Assembly: GCA_024364805.1 (NCBI GenBank)
Contig: CM044524.1
Location: forward strand, 37,213,280-37,240,518
Length of the DNA: 27,239 bases
Reading direction: 5' to 3'
Source of the DNA: Euprymna scolopes
Lineage: Eukaryota; Mollusca; Cephalopoda; Sepiida; Sepiolidae
Shown here one piece after another: positions 9,580-19,174 of the stretch. The notes beneath the pieces were generated by a model. It saw nothing but the letters and a program-made list of their open reading frames with translations, had not been told where the DNA came from and made no database searches. The position numbers were made by a program, and so were the translations under genes. Position 1 is the stretch's first letter, and each line of letters opens with the position of its first letter.

Positions 9580-10305
9580 TTTTTTTTTTTTTTTTTTTTT
9601 TTGTTAATTCAATTTTCACCCCAAACAACGTTTGACGTAAGAGGGCTACTATCGAGGACATAAGTTGTAGGAATATTAGAGAGATGAGTAGCACGATGTA
9701 TGTTAACATTACATTTGAATTCTGCAAGTCAGTACAGTTGGGAAAGCAGAATCCCGGAAGCGAGTTTCAAAATCTATCAATTCTGGGGAATATACTATTG
9801 GAGTAGAGGGATCTCTTACACCTAGGGAAATCTACTGTGTAGGGTGGGATTTAGCTGCTTGTCGGGGTTGTCGGGGGTATTTACGTCGAAGGGGTACAAG
9901 TGCTTTTAGTTCGTCAGAGCATTCAACATAAAATACTTGTAGAACAGGCAGAGAGCTGCAGCATTTCATCGATGGGATAGAGGCTGAAGCCTAGATTACA
10001 GTTCAGGACCTATCAGGTTGGCCATCCTCTTTTGAACCCTGTCCAGGAGTGAGAGACAAGTAGCAGATGCACCAGCCCAAATGTGACAACAGTACCCCAT
10101 ACCCGGGTGAATGGTGGCGTTGTAGAAGTACAGGCTACTTTCAGGCGTTAGTAGCTTTCTAGCACGGTAGAAAGAACCCACATCTTCGCAACAACCTTGG
10201 CAATGCTCTCAATGTATCTATTCCAGTTCGAGGAGTTAAAAGAAAGTACTTTCAGTTAATGGTTTTCGCCATTGCTATTGATGCTGAAGAAGGTTTCCTA
10301 TAATT
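9580..10305 (-). mobile_element. CR1/Jockey-like LINE fragment, 3' end with poly(A)
   Basis: Minus-strand translation at 9996-10181 gives GSFYRARKLLTPESSLYFYN followed by ATIHPGMGYCCHIWAGA and LLDRVQKRMANLIG. This is the thumb/C-terminal region that follows reverse transcriptase in CR1/Jockey-type LINEs. Further 3' a weak LW/IWNSLP-like segment (about 9770) matches the usual end of such proteins. A T run at about 9582-9602 on the plus strand is the poly(A) tail. The upstream (5') part is lost at about 10305. Stops and frameshifts interrupt the frame. Confidence 0.82.
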
Positions 10306-10324
10306 GGGTTCTATTATTGATATG

Positions 10325-10665
10325 GATATTGTTTTGTTTAATTTTGTTAAGACTGAGTTATTGTCCTTCAATCATAGTTGTGTCCCTTTCTTCCTGATAT
10401 TCATACGGGGAGCTTTGCTCTCAATGAGGAATTGACTCTAAACCTTCTTGGTCTTTCTTTCCCATCAAATCTTTTTTATAAAATCCATAGTCCATATATT
10501 AAATCCATTGTCTTTTCTGCTTCTTGTAATATCGATTCTCTTCATCGCCCTAAACACTTTCTAATATTTCTATCTCCACAAATCTACTGTCAGACCATGT
10601 TGTTATTGTTTTCTGATGAATCTGTGTTATTTATCAGCATTTATACGCTCGTTTACAGATGATAT
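10325..10665 (+). mobile_element. CR1/Jockey-like LINE fragment, opposite strand
   Basis: A plus-strand frame contains KTELLSFNH, then LTLNLLGLSFPSNL, IKSIVF, and PKHFL. This matches the segment KTKLLSF…LNLLGLTFS…YIKSIAKSA…ARxFLSPES of the same LINE type as the neighbouring minus-strand fragment. It starts where that fragment stops, so the two meet head to head near 10310. It covers the same part of the protein as its neighbour, so it is a separate copy and not a 5' inversion of it. Confidence 0.65.
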
Positions 10666-10694
10666 ATATTTTTTTTACAAAAGAAGTAACCACT

Positions 10695-10835
10695 TATCAA
10701 GGCTCGGAGGCCACTCGAGGATAAAGGTAAACGACTGTACAATAGTCAATGGGGAAATATGGTAATCGTTAATAGTGGGGATTAGGGTTAGGGTTAGGGT
10801 TAGGGTGGGGATTGGGTAAATTGTATAACTTAGAG
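10695..10835 (+). repeat. Unclassified interspersed repeat R, copy 1
   Basis: It shares 'tatcaagg(c/g)…cggag', 'actcgaggataa', 'gtaatcgtta' and 'gtgg' then 'taaatt' with 18364-18484, in the same orientation. It differs by a ~30 bp G-rich insert that carries telomere-type repeats. Confidence 0.7.
10782..10805 (+). repeat. Interstitial (TTAGGG)4
   Basis: Four perfect TTAGGG units lie inside repeat R. TTAGGG is the telomere unit of most animals including molluscs. The homologous repeat at 18.4 kb lacks it. Confidence 0.95.
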
Positions 10836-10929
10836 AGCAAAAGTCGTTATTTTATATGAAAAAATATTTTCAAAACCACGCAGTTTTTTTCATTTTCAAG
10901 TAAAAATTTTTAATCGGCAAAATCTCTCA

Positions 10930-10931
<2 letters not shown>

Positions 10932-10997
<66 letters not shown>

Positions 10998-11019
10998 CTC
11001 TCTCTGTATATATATATAT
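10932..11019. repeat. (CT)n-(TA)n compound microsatellite
   Basis: About 36 CT units with one CG interruption, then a short TA tract. Confidence 0.95.
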
Positions 11020-11050
11020 GCACTCTCAAGCATCGTTAATAGTTTAAACA

Positions 11051-11077
11051 GTTATTATTATTATTATAATTATTATA

Positions 11078-11130
<53 letters not shown>
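11051..11130. repeat. (ATT)n microsatellite, possible LINE tail
   Basis: Read on the minus strand this is an (AAT)n tract just 3' of the RLE-LINE that ends near 11215. Several LINE groups end in short tandem tails of this kind, so it may be that element's 3' tail that has expanded. Confidence 0.9.
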
Positions 11131-11132
<2 letters not shown>

Positions 11133-11214
11133 TCACAGTATTGTGTCGTTTTACACAAGTTTTTTTTTTTCGTCAAGAGCGGACTTTTACACACATGCTA
11201 GTGCGGATAATCAA

Positions 11215-12285
11215 AGAGTCAAATGATTGGAAACTATTATACCTAGGATATTTGCTGATCCAAGCAGAACTGACTTCTGGAGTACGGTGATGTTGTATCT
11301 GATTCCCAACGAGTACAGCTGTTTAATAAGATCATCAGGAATTGAACAAAACGCACCTGCGATTATTGGCACAATGGACGTTTTCTTATTCCACAATCTA
11401 ACAACCTCCTTCCTCTGTTTTTGATAGTTTCGAAGTTTCACATTCTACTTCCCTGTTGATGTCTTTTTTTAAAAATGACATTCATTTATCTTTTTTTCAC
11501 AACTGCAATATCCGTTTTCTTGTAAATTATCTCTCGATCACACTGAATCATGAAATCTCAGGGAATATTTGCGTCCTTTCCACTACCCCTTCTGGATAAT
11601 GTTGGTACCGTTTGTCCGTCATTTGGATTCGAAACTTTTGGCAAAAAACTTCAGTGCAGATTTTTACAAACATTGTCATGGTGACGTTTGTATTTTTTTT
11701 TTTTTAGCAAGTGTAAAACACGCACTAACAATGTGTGCCATTGTTTCAAGAGATATTCCGCAGAATCTGCATTTATCAGAACAGTCCTTTCCAAAGATGT
11801 TTTTATTTATTGCATTTGTATTTAGTGCCTGTTCCTGAGCAGCAAAAACCAAGGAATTTCTGTTTCTGTTTTAAAGTCACATTTAGACAGAAAATTCCTC
11901 GTGTCTTGACATTTTTCTGTCTTATTATCTCGCTCAAACTGACCATGCAGTTGCATTCTACCCAACTCAGTCAACTTTTCTGTTCCGATTTATTCCTTTA
12001 CTTCTGCTTATAATCAAACGAATCTTTATCTAACTTTTCCTTTTCCGCCACCGCTGCGAGTAACACTTAATGACTGTTTTCCAAGTAGTGGGGAACACTT
12101 CTAAGCTCTACCCCGACACATTCCTCAATCGAAATCAACCCTCTTCCTCCTTTCTTCCTTGAGATATACAGCCTAAGCACATTAGAATTTTGGTGAAGTG
12201 TTATTAACAGTTTCCAAATAATGGTTACGTCCTTCCTAACTTCCAGCATATCATGCTACCGGAAGCAGCGGCAAGACAAATCAGT
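11215..12285 (-). pseudogene. RLE-type LINE, C-terminal part
   Basis: Minus-strand pieces run in family order. RLYISRKKGGRGLISIEECV (about 12100-12180) follows the RT thumb. Next comes a zinc-knuckle-like C-x2-C…H segment (SDKCRFCGISLETMAHIVSA, about 11710-11790). Then an endonuclease-like block follows (IQCDREIIYKKTDIAVVKK, about 11480-11540), where the usual K/R-PD is KTD. The end is KEVVRLWNKKTSIVPIIAGA…LQKSVLLGSANIL (11211-11441). This order of domains is that of LINEs with a restriction-like endonuclease (R2/R4/NeSL-type groups). Multiple stops and frameshifts make it dead. Its N-terminal half is at 13645-14740. Confidence 0.78.
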
Positions 12286-12501
12286 TCCCTCACTTTTACT
12301 GTTCTTCGGTATTTCTATTGTGAAGCAATTTATTGAAATTATTAAATACAAGAAAAGGACATTATTGAAAAATATACAATAAAAATTTAAAATATGCAGA
12401 TAGAAATAACATTCTTTTTTTTTTTTGCAATTTTAATAAAATTAGAAAAATGAGTTATTTTATTTGAACTTTTATAAGAAGTGTTTATGAAATCATAAAA
12501 T

Positions 12502-12776
12502 GGTTGTTTGGTTGGTTTGATTATTTTACACCATATCAACCCTTTTCAGGTTATTTAATGCCGAATCCAGTGATTTGGAAGAAAAAGTTTTTAATAGAAT
12601 ATATTTGGGTTTTTTTCAAGTCAGTTTCTATTCAACCTATAGTTGGGACCTTAACAGGTACTACCGCTCCGGGTCAGAGTGGACCTGGGAGCAATGGCAA
12701 TTAAGAGATGGCTCCACACTCCCCAAAACCTGCAAGCTGAGGCCTCACCATCGGATACAGTTTAAGGTCATATCCA
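12502..12776 (+). repeat. SINE-like repeat S, copy 1
   Basis: A ~275 bp unit starts ggttgtttggttggtt and contains 'ttcaggttatttaatgc', 'atagttgggacc', 'aacaggtactacc', 'gggagcaatggcaatta' and 'cctcaccatcggata'. It matches the minus-strand unit at 21946-22236 almost throughout. I see no clear pol III boxes, so it may be a SINE or the 3' piece of a larger element. It sits inside the DNA that splits the RLE-LINE. Confidence 0.85.
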
Positions 12777-13150
12777 TATCATTTCTTACTTTGTTCATCC
12801 TTATGACGTGACCGTCTTGAGGAGAGATAGATCCCCTAAAACCTTGAATAAAGCCGGGTAAATATACTGAGAGTTTCCGTTAAACGTTGATTGAATCCCG
12901 GACAGCGGCAGGTGACCTATAAAAAAGGACGAGTTTGTGGTGCTTTGTAAAAACAGATATTTTTATTGATTAAAACAATGACAGGAAATGTCAGAATAAT
13001 GTTGAATAGAATCGGGCATTCGTCTGGCCTAAAAAAGCATCGGCTCAGACGTTTGAGCTCCCTGAGTGACAGGAGTGGACCTTTTGAGTGTGTGTGAGAG
13101 AGATTTAATTTTTGCTCCATGATTCACAAACTACAGACGACTTGTTTAAA
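12777..13150. other. Unclassified insert DNA
   Basis: This lies between SINE-like repeat S and the LTR-like segment, within the insertion that splits the LINE. I recognise no domain. Confidence 0.4.
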
Positions 13151-13501
13151 TGTACACATGCTAGGGAGTCGGATATTTCCCATTTGACGTGTTGGGTGCT
13201 GATTGGCTGGGCGAATCGTCCGACCCACTCCGTTACCTTAGTATAAAAACGAATACCCCGGCCGAAATAGACAGATTGACGCCAGACCTCGAGAAAAACA
13301 CACGCTCCAAGAACGCCACAGACCCCCCCTCAATCCATCCTGACCGCCATCGGAAGAACGAAGAAAAAGATTGTTGGAGAATCTTGATGTTTTTGGTATA
13401 ATAAAACTGAACGATGTATATATGTAAAAACGTGTAACTTTTATGAAATTAACTTTTTCGTAGTTAGAACCTCGGAGTCTGTTATTCTTTTCGTGCTTAC
13501 A
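13151..13501 (+). mobile_element. Candidate solo LTR (fossil)
   Basis: The segment begins TGTACACATG and ends GTGCTTACA. The signals are spaced as in a U3-R-U5: an inverted CCAAT box (attggctg, about 13201), a TATA box (TATAAAA, about 13241), and an AATAAA (about 13400) about 160 bp downstream, followed by a T-rich U5-like stretch. I found no target duplication, and there is no second copy in the window. A 70-codon open frame lies inside but has no recognisable domain. Confidence 0.45.
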
Positions 13502-13644
13502 TGCAAGCTAATTGATTTTTAGCAAAGTCGACACGAAACCGCAGACACTGAGAATCTATATGAAGAAAATAAAACTCCATTTTATTTTCGATGACGTCAG
13601 AGGCTATGTGCTGAGCTGAGCGGGAGCCCCTTACAATCCTAAAA

Positions 13645-14740
13645 AACGCGCTGTATCGGATTGCAACAACTGGCCATGTATTGGTGGCGAGGAATAAGTT
13701 CCTACCATTCAATCTTAATATAAGGGGCAGTTTCAATCTTCTCGTACATACCTCTTTCATCTTATCTTATTTCATTGCAAATCATCCTTTTAAGTTCAAG
13801 CACCTGAAGGTAGTTGTAGACTTCTGAACCAGGATCTCTTAATCTTTTACCATTTTGCAAAATAATGCCTTTCATGGCTCCTCTTTTCTCTCGTTTAAGA
13901 ATAACTACTTCACATTTGAAAACTCTAAACTTCGTATTTATGTCTTCACTCCACTGCTGTATAGTTTGAGCCAGAGAGTCAATTTTCCTTTCTGTTTTTT
14001 CAAACACTTTCAGATCGTCTATAAATAACATGTGGCTGATCTTTGGTCCATTCTTTTCGAGTTGGTATCCCATTATTGTCTCTCTTATTACACGTGTCAA
14101 TGGTATGAGTGTTATTATGAATAGAAGTGGCAAAGAGGAATCTCCTTCTAATGTTAGCTGTGTCTAATAGTTTCCCATCTGAAAACATGTTGGTAATTCA
14201 ACTGCTCATACTTTTCTCTAGGAACTCAATTATATTTTAAGTCACCATTTCCAACGGCTTGAGTACCTACAAATGCGGCACCATGTCATAAGCTTTCTTG
14301 CAATGTATTCAAACTACAACCATGTCTGTTTTTCTTCGTTTGCAGTTCTTTAAAATACATTTATCAATAGATAGTTGGTCTTTTATCCATTAAAACCATT
14401 TTCTCCCGCCTTTTTCCACTGGAACTTTAAGATGGTCATGTACTTATGAACTGATTATCCCTGTGTCTTCCAAAGCAAGTTCAAGCAAACAATTGGTCTA
14501 TAATTTTCAACATCTGGCTCTTTAGCAAGATCTTTCATTATTAAAATAGTCCTTCCTACTACAAGCCATTCTGGTGTAAGGCACAATCTGACTAAATCAT
14601 TCAGAGAAACAGCAGGCCTTTCATGGATTCCTGGTAAAGATCGCAACAAATACCCATGAATTCCACCAGGTTCAGGCCCTTTTCACGTAGGCAGGAACTT
14701 TATTTGTTTTCTCAAATTTTCAAAAGAAACGTGGATATTC
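13645..14740 (-). pseudogene. RLE-type LINE, reverse transcriptase part
   Basis: Minus-strand pieces in order: PGGIHGYLLRSLPGIHERPA and LTPEWLVVGRTILIMKDLAK then NYRPIVCLN (about 14470-14680). These are the RT fingers motifs. Next come LLFIITLIPLTRVIRET and KISHMLFIDDLKVF (13990-14133), where FIDD at about 14020-14032 is the catalytic Y/F-x-D-D. Then CEVVILKRE, and RRLKLPLILRLNGRNLFLAT followed by NTWPVVAIRYSA (13680-13740), the thumb. Homology stops near 13645, where foreign DNA begins, and resumes at about 12285. Frameshifts and stops are present upstream of the FIDD block. Confidence 0.85.
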
Positions 14741-14759
14741 TCTTGTTTGTACCCCTCCA

Positions 14760-14819
<60 letters not shown>

Positions 14820-14820
14820 G
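14760..14820. repeat. (ATT)n microsatellite
   Basis: About 20 ATT units lie next to the 5' end of the recognisable LINE sequence. Predicted poly-N or poly-L proteins here are artefacts. Confidence 0.95.
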
Positions 14821-14948
14821 AAGCCGGGATTGAGGGAAATCCTCTGGATATAAATCTTATCCCTTTCCAGAGAAACGTTGATAAACGAAATCAGAATCAT
14901 TATTATTTCATCATCCTCAACGTTATTTTTTTTCATCATCTTCACTAC

Positions 14949-15004
<56 letters not shown>
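14949..15004. repeat. (ATT)n microsatellite
   Basis: A second ATT tract lies 130 bp further on, suggesting either slippage of one source tract or two LINE-type tails. Confidence 0.95.
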
Positions 15005-16237
15005 GCGAAATCTAGATGTCTTAAATGTGAAAAATGCAATAAATAAAAACGTTGAAATGAGATATTTCGATATACATTATAATTTTGGAAAATAGAATGT
15101 CAGCTAAATATGGATCAGGAATTTTAACTTGACAGAATAGAACTTAGTTAATAATAACAAAAGAATTGGTTATGTGACATAATCAAATAACTGTTTCGTT
15201 GTGCTCCGTTTCGTTGATTACGTAGGCAGTAATCAGAAATTTCATTAAATAAAGGGATGAGTTTATATATACACGTTTTTATGCCTACCAGAGAGAGCTT
15301 GAATGCTTACGGGAGAGAGATTTAATGGCTACTAGGCACTATCTTCCAGTGTCTAAGGTCCCTTTGTCCAGGAGTTTTTGAGAATAACCTGGCATGAGGA
15401 TATTTTCCCAGAAGTAAACCCTGATCAAATATTAAAATAATACAGTATTCTCAGCCCAAATAAGATCTTTCTATGGCTAACCCAAATTAGCTTTTACAGG
15501 GAATGGTGCACCTTCTCCAAGTGATGTTACCTCAAGTAATATCAGAGTTTGATACTTCATTAGACTAGATAATCTTTTGTCCTGAAATCGAGTAAGACGA
15601 AAAGACCAAAACGAAAGACATATTATAATATATGAAAATGGTTAATTGGGGAGAGAAAAATTGATTCTCACTTTTTTTACTTACTCAGTGTTTGAGAGAT
15701 AAAGAATTATAATGGGGCATTATGTTTCTCATATAGAGTTCAAGTGTTCACCCGAAATAGTGGGCCCCTTGATTTCTGATTACTTCGACTGAAGTAGAAT
15801 AAAACAAAAAAAAATTTATACCAGAATCAGTCAGTTAGAGAGTATCAAATACAGGTTGAGTTGGATAGCTGACGGGTTGTTCAGTCGCTGAGGTCTACGA
15901 GAACACTTTTGCTGAACAATAAAGCAAGATATAGAGACCAGGAAAACGTGCAACTCCAAGCCAGAATAAGTGCTATATATAATATCATCTGGCGTTGGGT
16001 ATCTTTCGGATGAAATTTTTGCAGCTTCACAGGACCAAAAAGAGAGATCCACTGAAACAATGTACTTGCCCCCAGAAAAGATGTTAACCGTCCCGGTAAA
16101 GAACTATCTTCGTAAATTATTGTCCGCATTTGGTGAACAGTTAAGTGAATGTACATACACCTGCTCATATTCAACACTCGCTCAATGAACACTATACAAA
16201 CTAACACATTATGCACATTAAACGATCATAGACACTG

Positions 16238-16238
<1 letters not shown>
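15005..16238. other. Unclassified stretch, no gene recognised
   Basis: Frames of up to about 110 codons on the minus strand at 15831-16216 show no domain and look incidental. Nothing else is nameable. Confidence 0.4.

Positions 16239-16314
<76 letters not shown>
16239..16314. repeat. (TA)n-(GA)n compound microsatellite
   Basis: About 23 TA units run directly into about 15 GA units, the same arrangement as at 2711-2782. Confidence 0.95.
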
Positions 16315-16317
<3 letters not shown>

Positions 16318-16440
16318 GGGAGAGGGAGAGATTTGTAGATTTTGTTGGGGTTTTTTTCAAACGATAAACACGGTTAATAGTGGCTTCGCCTCGAGGCTCA
16401 TTCTTTTATTTAAAAAGTCGCCCATAATTCGATTAGACGT

Positions 16441-16610
16441 ATATAACATTTTTATTTATTTATTATTTTTAAAACAGTAATCTACATACACGAGTATTTC
16501 GAGGTAACTACCTCTCATCAGCGTAGCTCGACTGTTTCTAAGGATCGAACTTCAGACTATGTTTACCACAGTGCGGCGCCTTGAACGTTAGGCAACGAAT
16601 CCTATATGGA
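16441..16610 (-). mobile_element. tRNA-derived SINE, minus strand
   Basis: On the minus strand a tRNA-like head has an A-box-like tgcctaacgttcaaggcg (16578-16595) and a B box aagttcgatcc (16542-16552) about 35 bp later, the tRNA spacing. A body follows: 'agaaacagt…gctacgctgatgag', 'ttacctcgaaa', 'gtagatta'. It ends in a TTTTAAAA/ATAAATAAATAA-type tail. It belongs with the tRNA-derived SINEs known to be abundant in cephalopods; the exact family name is not claimed. Confidence 0.75.
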
Positions 16611-16660
16611 TTTACTGTTTATTTTTTATCGCTTATAAATTTAGATTTGTTGTTGCTGTG

Positions 16661-16740
16661 TAGAAACAGTGGCGCTACGCTGATGAGGGGCAATTACCTC
16701 GAAACACGCGTGTACGTAGATTGCTGCTTTTAAAATAATA
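16661..16740 (+). mobile_element. 5'-truncated copy of the same SINE, plus strand
   Basis: This carries the body and tail of the SINE without the tRNA-like head: 'agaaacagtggcgctacgc', 'tgatgaggggcaattacctc', 'gtagattgctg', 'ttttaaaataata'. It is the inverted counterpart of 16468-16540 and runs into a (TA)n tract, as expected for an expanded SINE tail. Confidence 0.8.
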
Positions 16741-16812
16741 TATATATATATATATATATATAGATAGATAGATAGATAGATAGATATAGATATAGATATA
16801 GATATATATAGA
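16738..16812. repeat. (TA)n-(GATA)n-(GATATA)n microsatellite
   Basis: A TA tract, five to six GATA units, then GATATA units, directly 3' of the SINE tail. Confidence 0.95.
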
Positions 16813-16814
16813 TT

Positions 16815-17200
16815 TATATTACATGTACATATTTTATATAGACAATCACACATATCGACACGTACATAGATCGAACACCATAGATACGATACGGACGGTG
16901 ATACAAACATGTTTGAACGCAGATAAGACGTATGAACACGTAAATAATGTATACACACATTATTGACTCCTGTATACATCATGTAGGATTTGCTCCACAT
17001 TATATACACTCATTAAATAGACACGTTAAATATCACCGTTGTATACACACCAGTATATAACACTCTTGTGCCTGCTTTATATATTTCATTGTTGGAAAAA
17101 AGAGTAATTTTAATTGCTTTTGTTATCGTTTAAAAGAGTTCAGCCCGTGAAAGAAATGTTTTTTTTTTAAACTACTTGTAACACAAAAAAGGAAAGGAAC
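16815..17200. other. AT-rich stretch, no gene recognised
   Basis: Nothing nameable is visible. Confidence 0.4.
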
Positions 17201-17202
17201 AA

Positions 17203-17379
17203 ATGGACAAATTCAACCTCAGGTTGATTCCTGAATTCGACGGCTTCGCCACTGGCCTGTCTGTCGTCGAATGGTTTGAAAATACCGAAATAGCTTGTAA
17301 CACTAAACAGGAAGAAAAAATAATAAAAACGGAAAGACAGCGCAGTAACTTAGTGACGTGCATCAACAGTATCCAATGA
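17203..17379 (+). mobile_element. LTR-retrotransposon gag-like fossil
   Basis: A short plus-strand frame opens MDKFNLRLIPEFDG and continues GLSVVEWFENTE. This resembles the start of the Gag (capsid-region) protein of Ty3/Gypsy-type LTR retrotransposons, in which a 'PEFDG…VVEWF' opening is common. It is only a fragment of the element and is broken. No protease, RT or integrase is seen nearby. Confidence 0.45.
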
Positions 17380-17760
17380 TTCTCGTAACTATCTCTCTGC
17401 GTTCCCCACGGCGTCTTTTTATGTAGTCGGCGAGATCTTGCAACTAAGCCGCGAGATTTCGCGTCATTTTGCGAGACTGTTTCGTTTTAAAATTGTGGGT
17501 ACTACCATCTTGATTCTTTCTTCTCTTCCCCAACAGTTTGAGCAGACACGCGCGGACTCGCGGACGCTTTAATGTTAAGCCATTTTCTTGCTTTCCACAA
17601 TTTTCCGTACACTTGCTGAAACGAAGGACTTCCGTTAGTAAATAAAGATTTACTATTTTGTTTGCCTGTGCAACCATCTTTTCTATGCATCGTAAGGAAA
17701 TCAATGACTTAGAGAAACACTCTTAAAATCTCGACTGACACATTTACAAAACAAAATTGA
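17377..17760 (+). mobile_element. Possible LTR-like segment next to the gag fossil
   Basis: The segment starts with TG at 17377. It is locally CpG-rich, contains an AATAAA at about 17641 followed by a T/G-rich stretch, and directly abuts the gag-like frame. I could not fix its right end or find a second copy. Confidence 0.25.
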
Positions 17761-18185
17761 TCGATGGGGAATCACTATTTAGCAAGCATTATATCTCCGC
17801 GACAGTCCGCTGCACATTCCCTGGTGTATGGCGGACGGACGAGATTTTATACATAAGATGCATCATTTATCTAAGCCAAAAGTGTCGTCCCAATTCAATT
17901 ACTTATTGGTTTGAAGCAGAGGGAATTGAAATGTTCTCAAGGTGTTTGCCATCAAACTTATCGAAGGTGACAGAGTCGAGTCAAGTACGACAACCCACGA
18001 CTACCACTGCTCTTTTGCCGGTAGGATTCAGGGTAACCCCTGCTGACACCCTTAATTCTTGGCAGATATCCAGGAACAAACTGAGAGAACCAGTGATTAT
18101 GAATCAGCGACACACGCGTGACCCGTTGGGTCACAGCTTCTATCACTATTCATACTTTTTTTTTACTTCTTTTGAAAATGTATGA
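17757..18185 (+). other. Unrecognised 142-codon open frame
   Basis: This is the longest open frame in the window, beginning MIDGESLFSK. I recognise no domain. The middle is Thr- and Ser-rich (TESSQVRQPTTTTALLPVG) and there is no signal peptide or membrane segment. The region is GC-richer than its flanks, and the minus strand also has an open frame over its second half. An old repeat is therefore as likely as a gene. A perfect palindrome TGACCC-GTT-GGGTCA lies at 18119-18133. Confidence 0.2.
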
Positions 18186-18363
18186 ATTAGGATATTTTCT
18201 AGTATAACTAAAAATAAATAGTTGCATTTCTATATTATACTAATTATTTGTACTCACTTGGAGTCCTCACAAAGGTCATCATCAAGGATTACTTCCTTTG
18301 AATTGTTAGCTGTGTTTCCTTGATTCAGGGTGACACAAGTCTCCCTAGATTTCTAATATTGAT

Positions 18364-18484
18364 CACTTCATATCAAGGCCCGGAGACAACTCGAGGATAA
18401 GGGTTAATGAGTATACTGTGGTACAAAGGGAACGTATCGTAGTAATCGTTAGCAGTGGAAATTTGATAAATTAGATTACTTAAA
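18364..18484 (+). repeat. Unclassified interspersed repeat R, copy 2
   Basis: It matches 10695-10835 in the same orientation (tatcaagg, actcgaggataa, gtaatcgtta, taaatta) but lacks the telomere-like insert. Confidence 0.7.
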
Positions 18485-18689
18485 GGGATGGCTCATCATG
18501 AATTTGTTTACGTTAGACTTGAAGTAATCCATATTGTAATCAGTTGGACATTAAGAAAACGGAACAGATTTCCACAGGCGTGCAGTTCTAAGAAAGGAGC
18601 TTTGTTCATGGAATCTGCGTTTAGGTTTAGGCACAGACAGATAAAGGGTGGGAGAAATTATTGATAGTGGTTTCCGCTAGACAGGTGGT

Positions 18690-19172
18690 TTTTTTTTTTG
18701 TGACAGCCAGGACAGATGGGATCATATATTGGAGCTGAGACGAGCACCTGCCATGAAAATAACGATGAAGCAGAGACAGGCTCGTAATGTCTCTTCTGTG
18801 GGAAAGAGGTTAAAGGGAAGAGAAAGGGGTATTCCCCACTAGGCTACGAAGTCTATTTTGAACATTGTCCAGGAAAGATAAGCTGCGTCTAGCAGCTCCT
18901 GATGTAGCAACAGCACTCCATCTTTTGATGTACGTGGCAAATATACAGGCAAAGAATTGCATCAGCAGTGAGATATCTATTGGAGCGTTAGAACGATCTT
19001 ACCATTTTCCCAGCATCCTTGGCAACGGATTTGACGTACGTGCTCCATCTCAAAGAAAGATTAAAGGACAGACCAAGAATCTTGTTGAAACATGAACCCT
19101 CCTACAGACGATGGCCATTCATTTCGATTGTTGCCAGACGGGGATCAGAACGTTGATGATGTAAAAATAGAA
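18690..19172 (-). pseudogene. CR1/Jockey-like LINE fragment, copy 2
   Basis: It aligns on the same strand with the 22440-22920 fragment, for example 'ctacgaagtctattttgaac', 'ttgcatcagcagtgagata', 'ctattggagcg', 'ccttggcaacggatttga' and 'gatcagaacgttgatgatg'. On the minus strand this is the region after RT (…SIEMN…LLGLT…YVKSVAKDAGK…). No long minus-strand frame survives. Homology ends near 19172. The T run at about 18689-18701 may be a poly(A) trace. Confidence 0.8.
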
Positions 19173-19174
19173 GA

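Noticed and set aside
9580-10665. 5' inversion (twin priming) of a single LINE insertion
   Set aside because: The two opposite-strand fragments cover the same protein region, and twin priming would give adjacent, non-overlapping regions.
14656-14945. Poly-L and poly-N proteins over the ATT tract
   Set aside because: They are simple-repeat translations.
16542-16595. A functional tRNA gene on the minus strand
   Set aside because: The A and B boxes are present, but the sequence does not fold as a full cloverleaf and runs into a SINE body repeated nearby.
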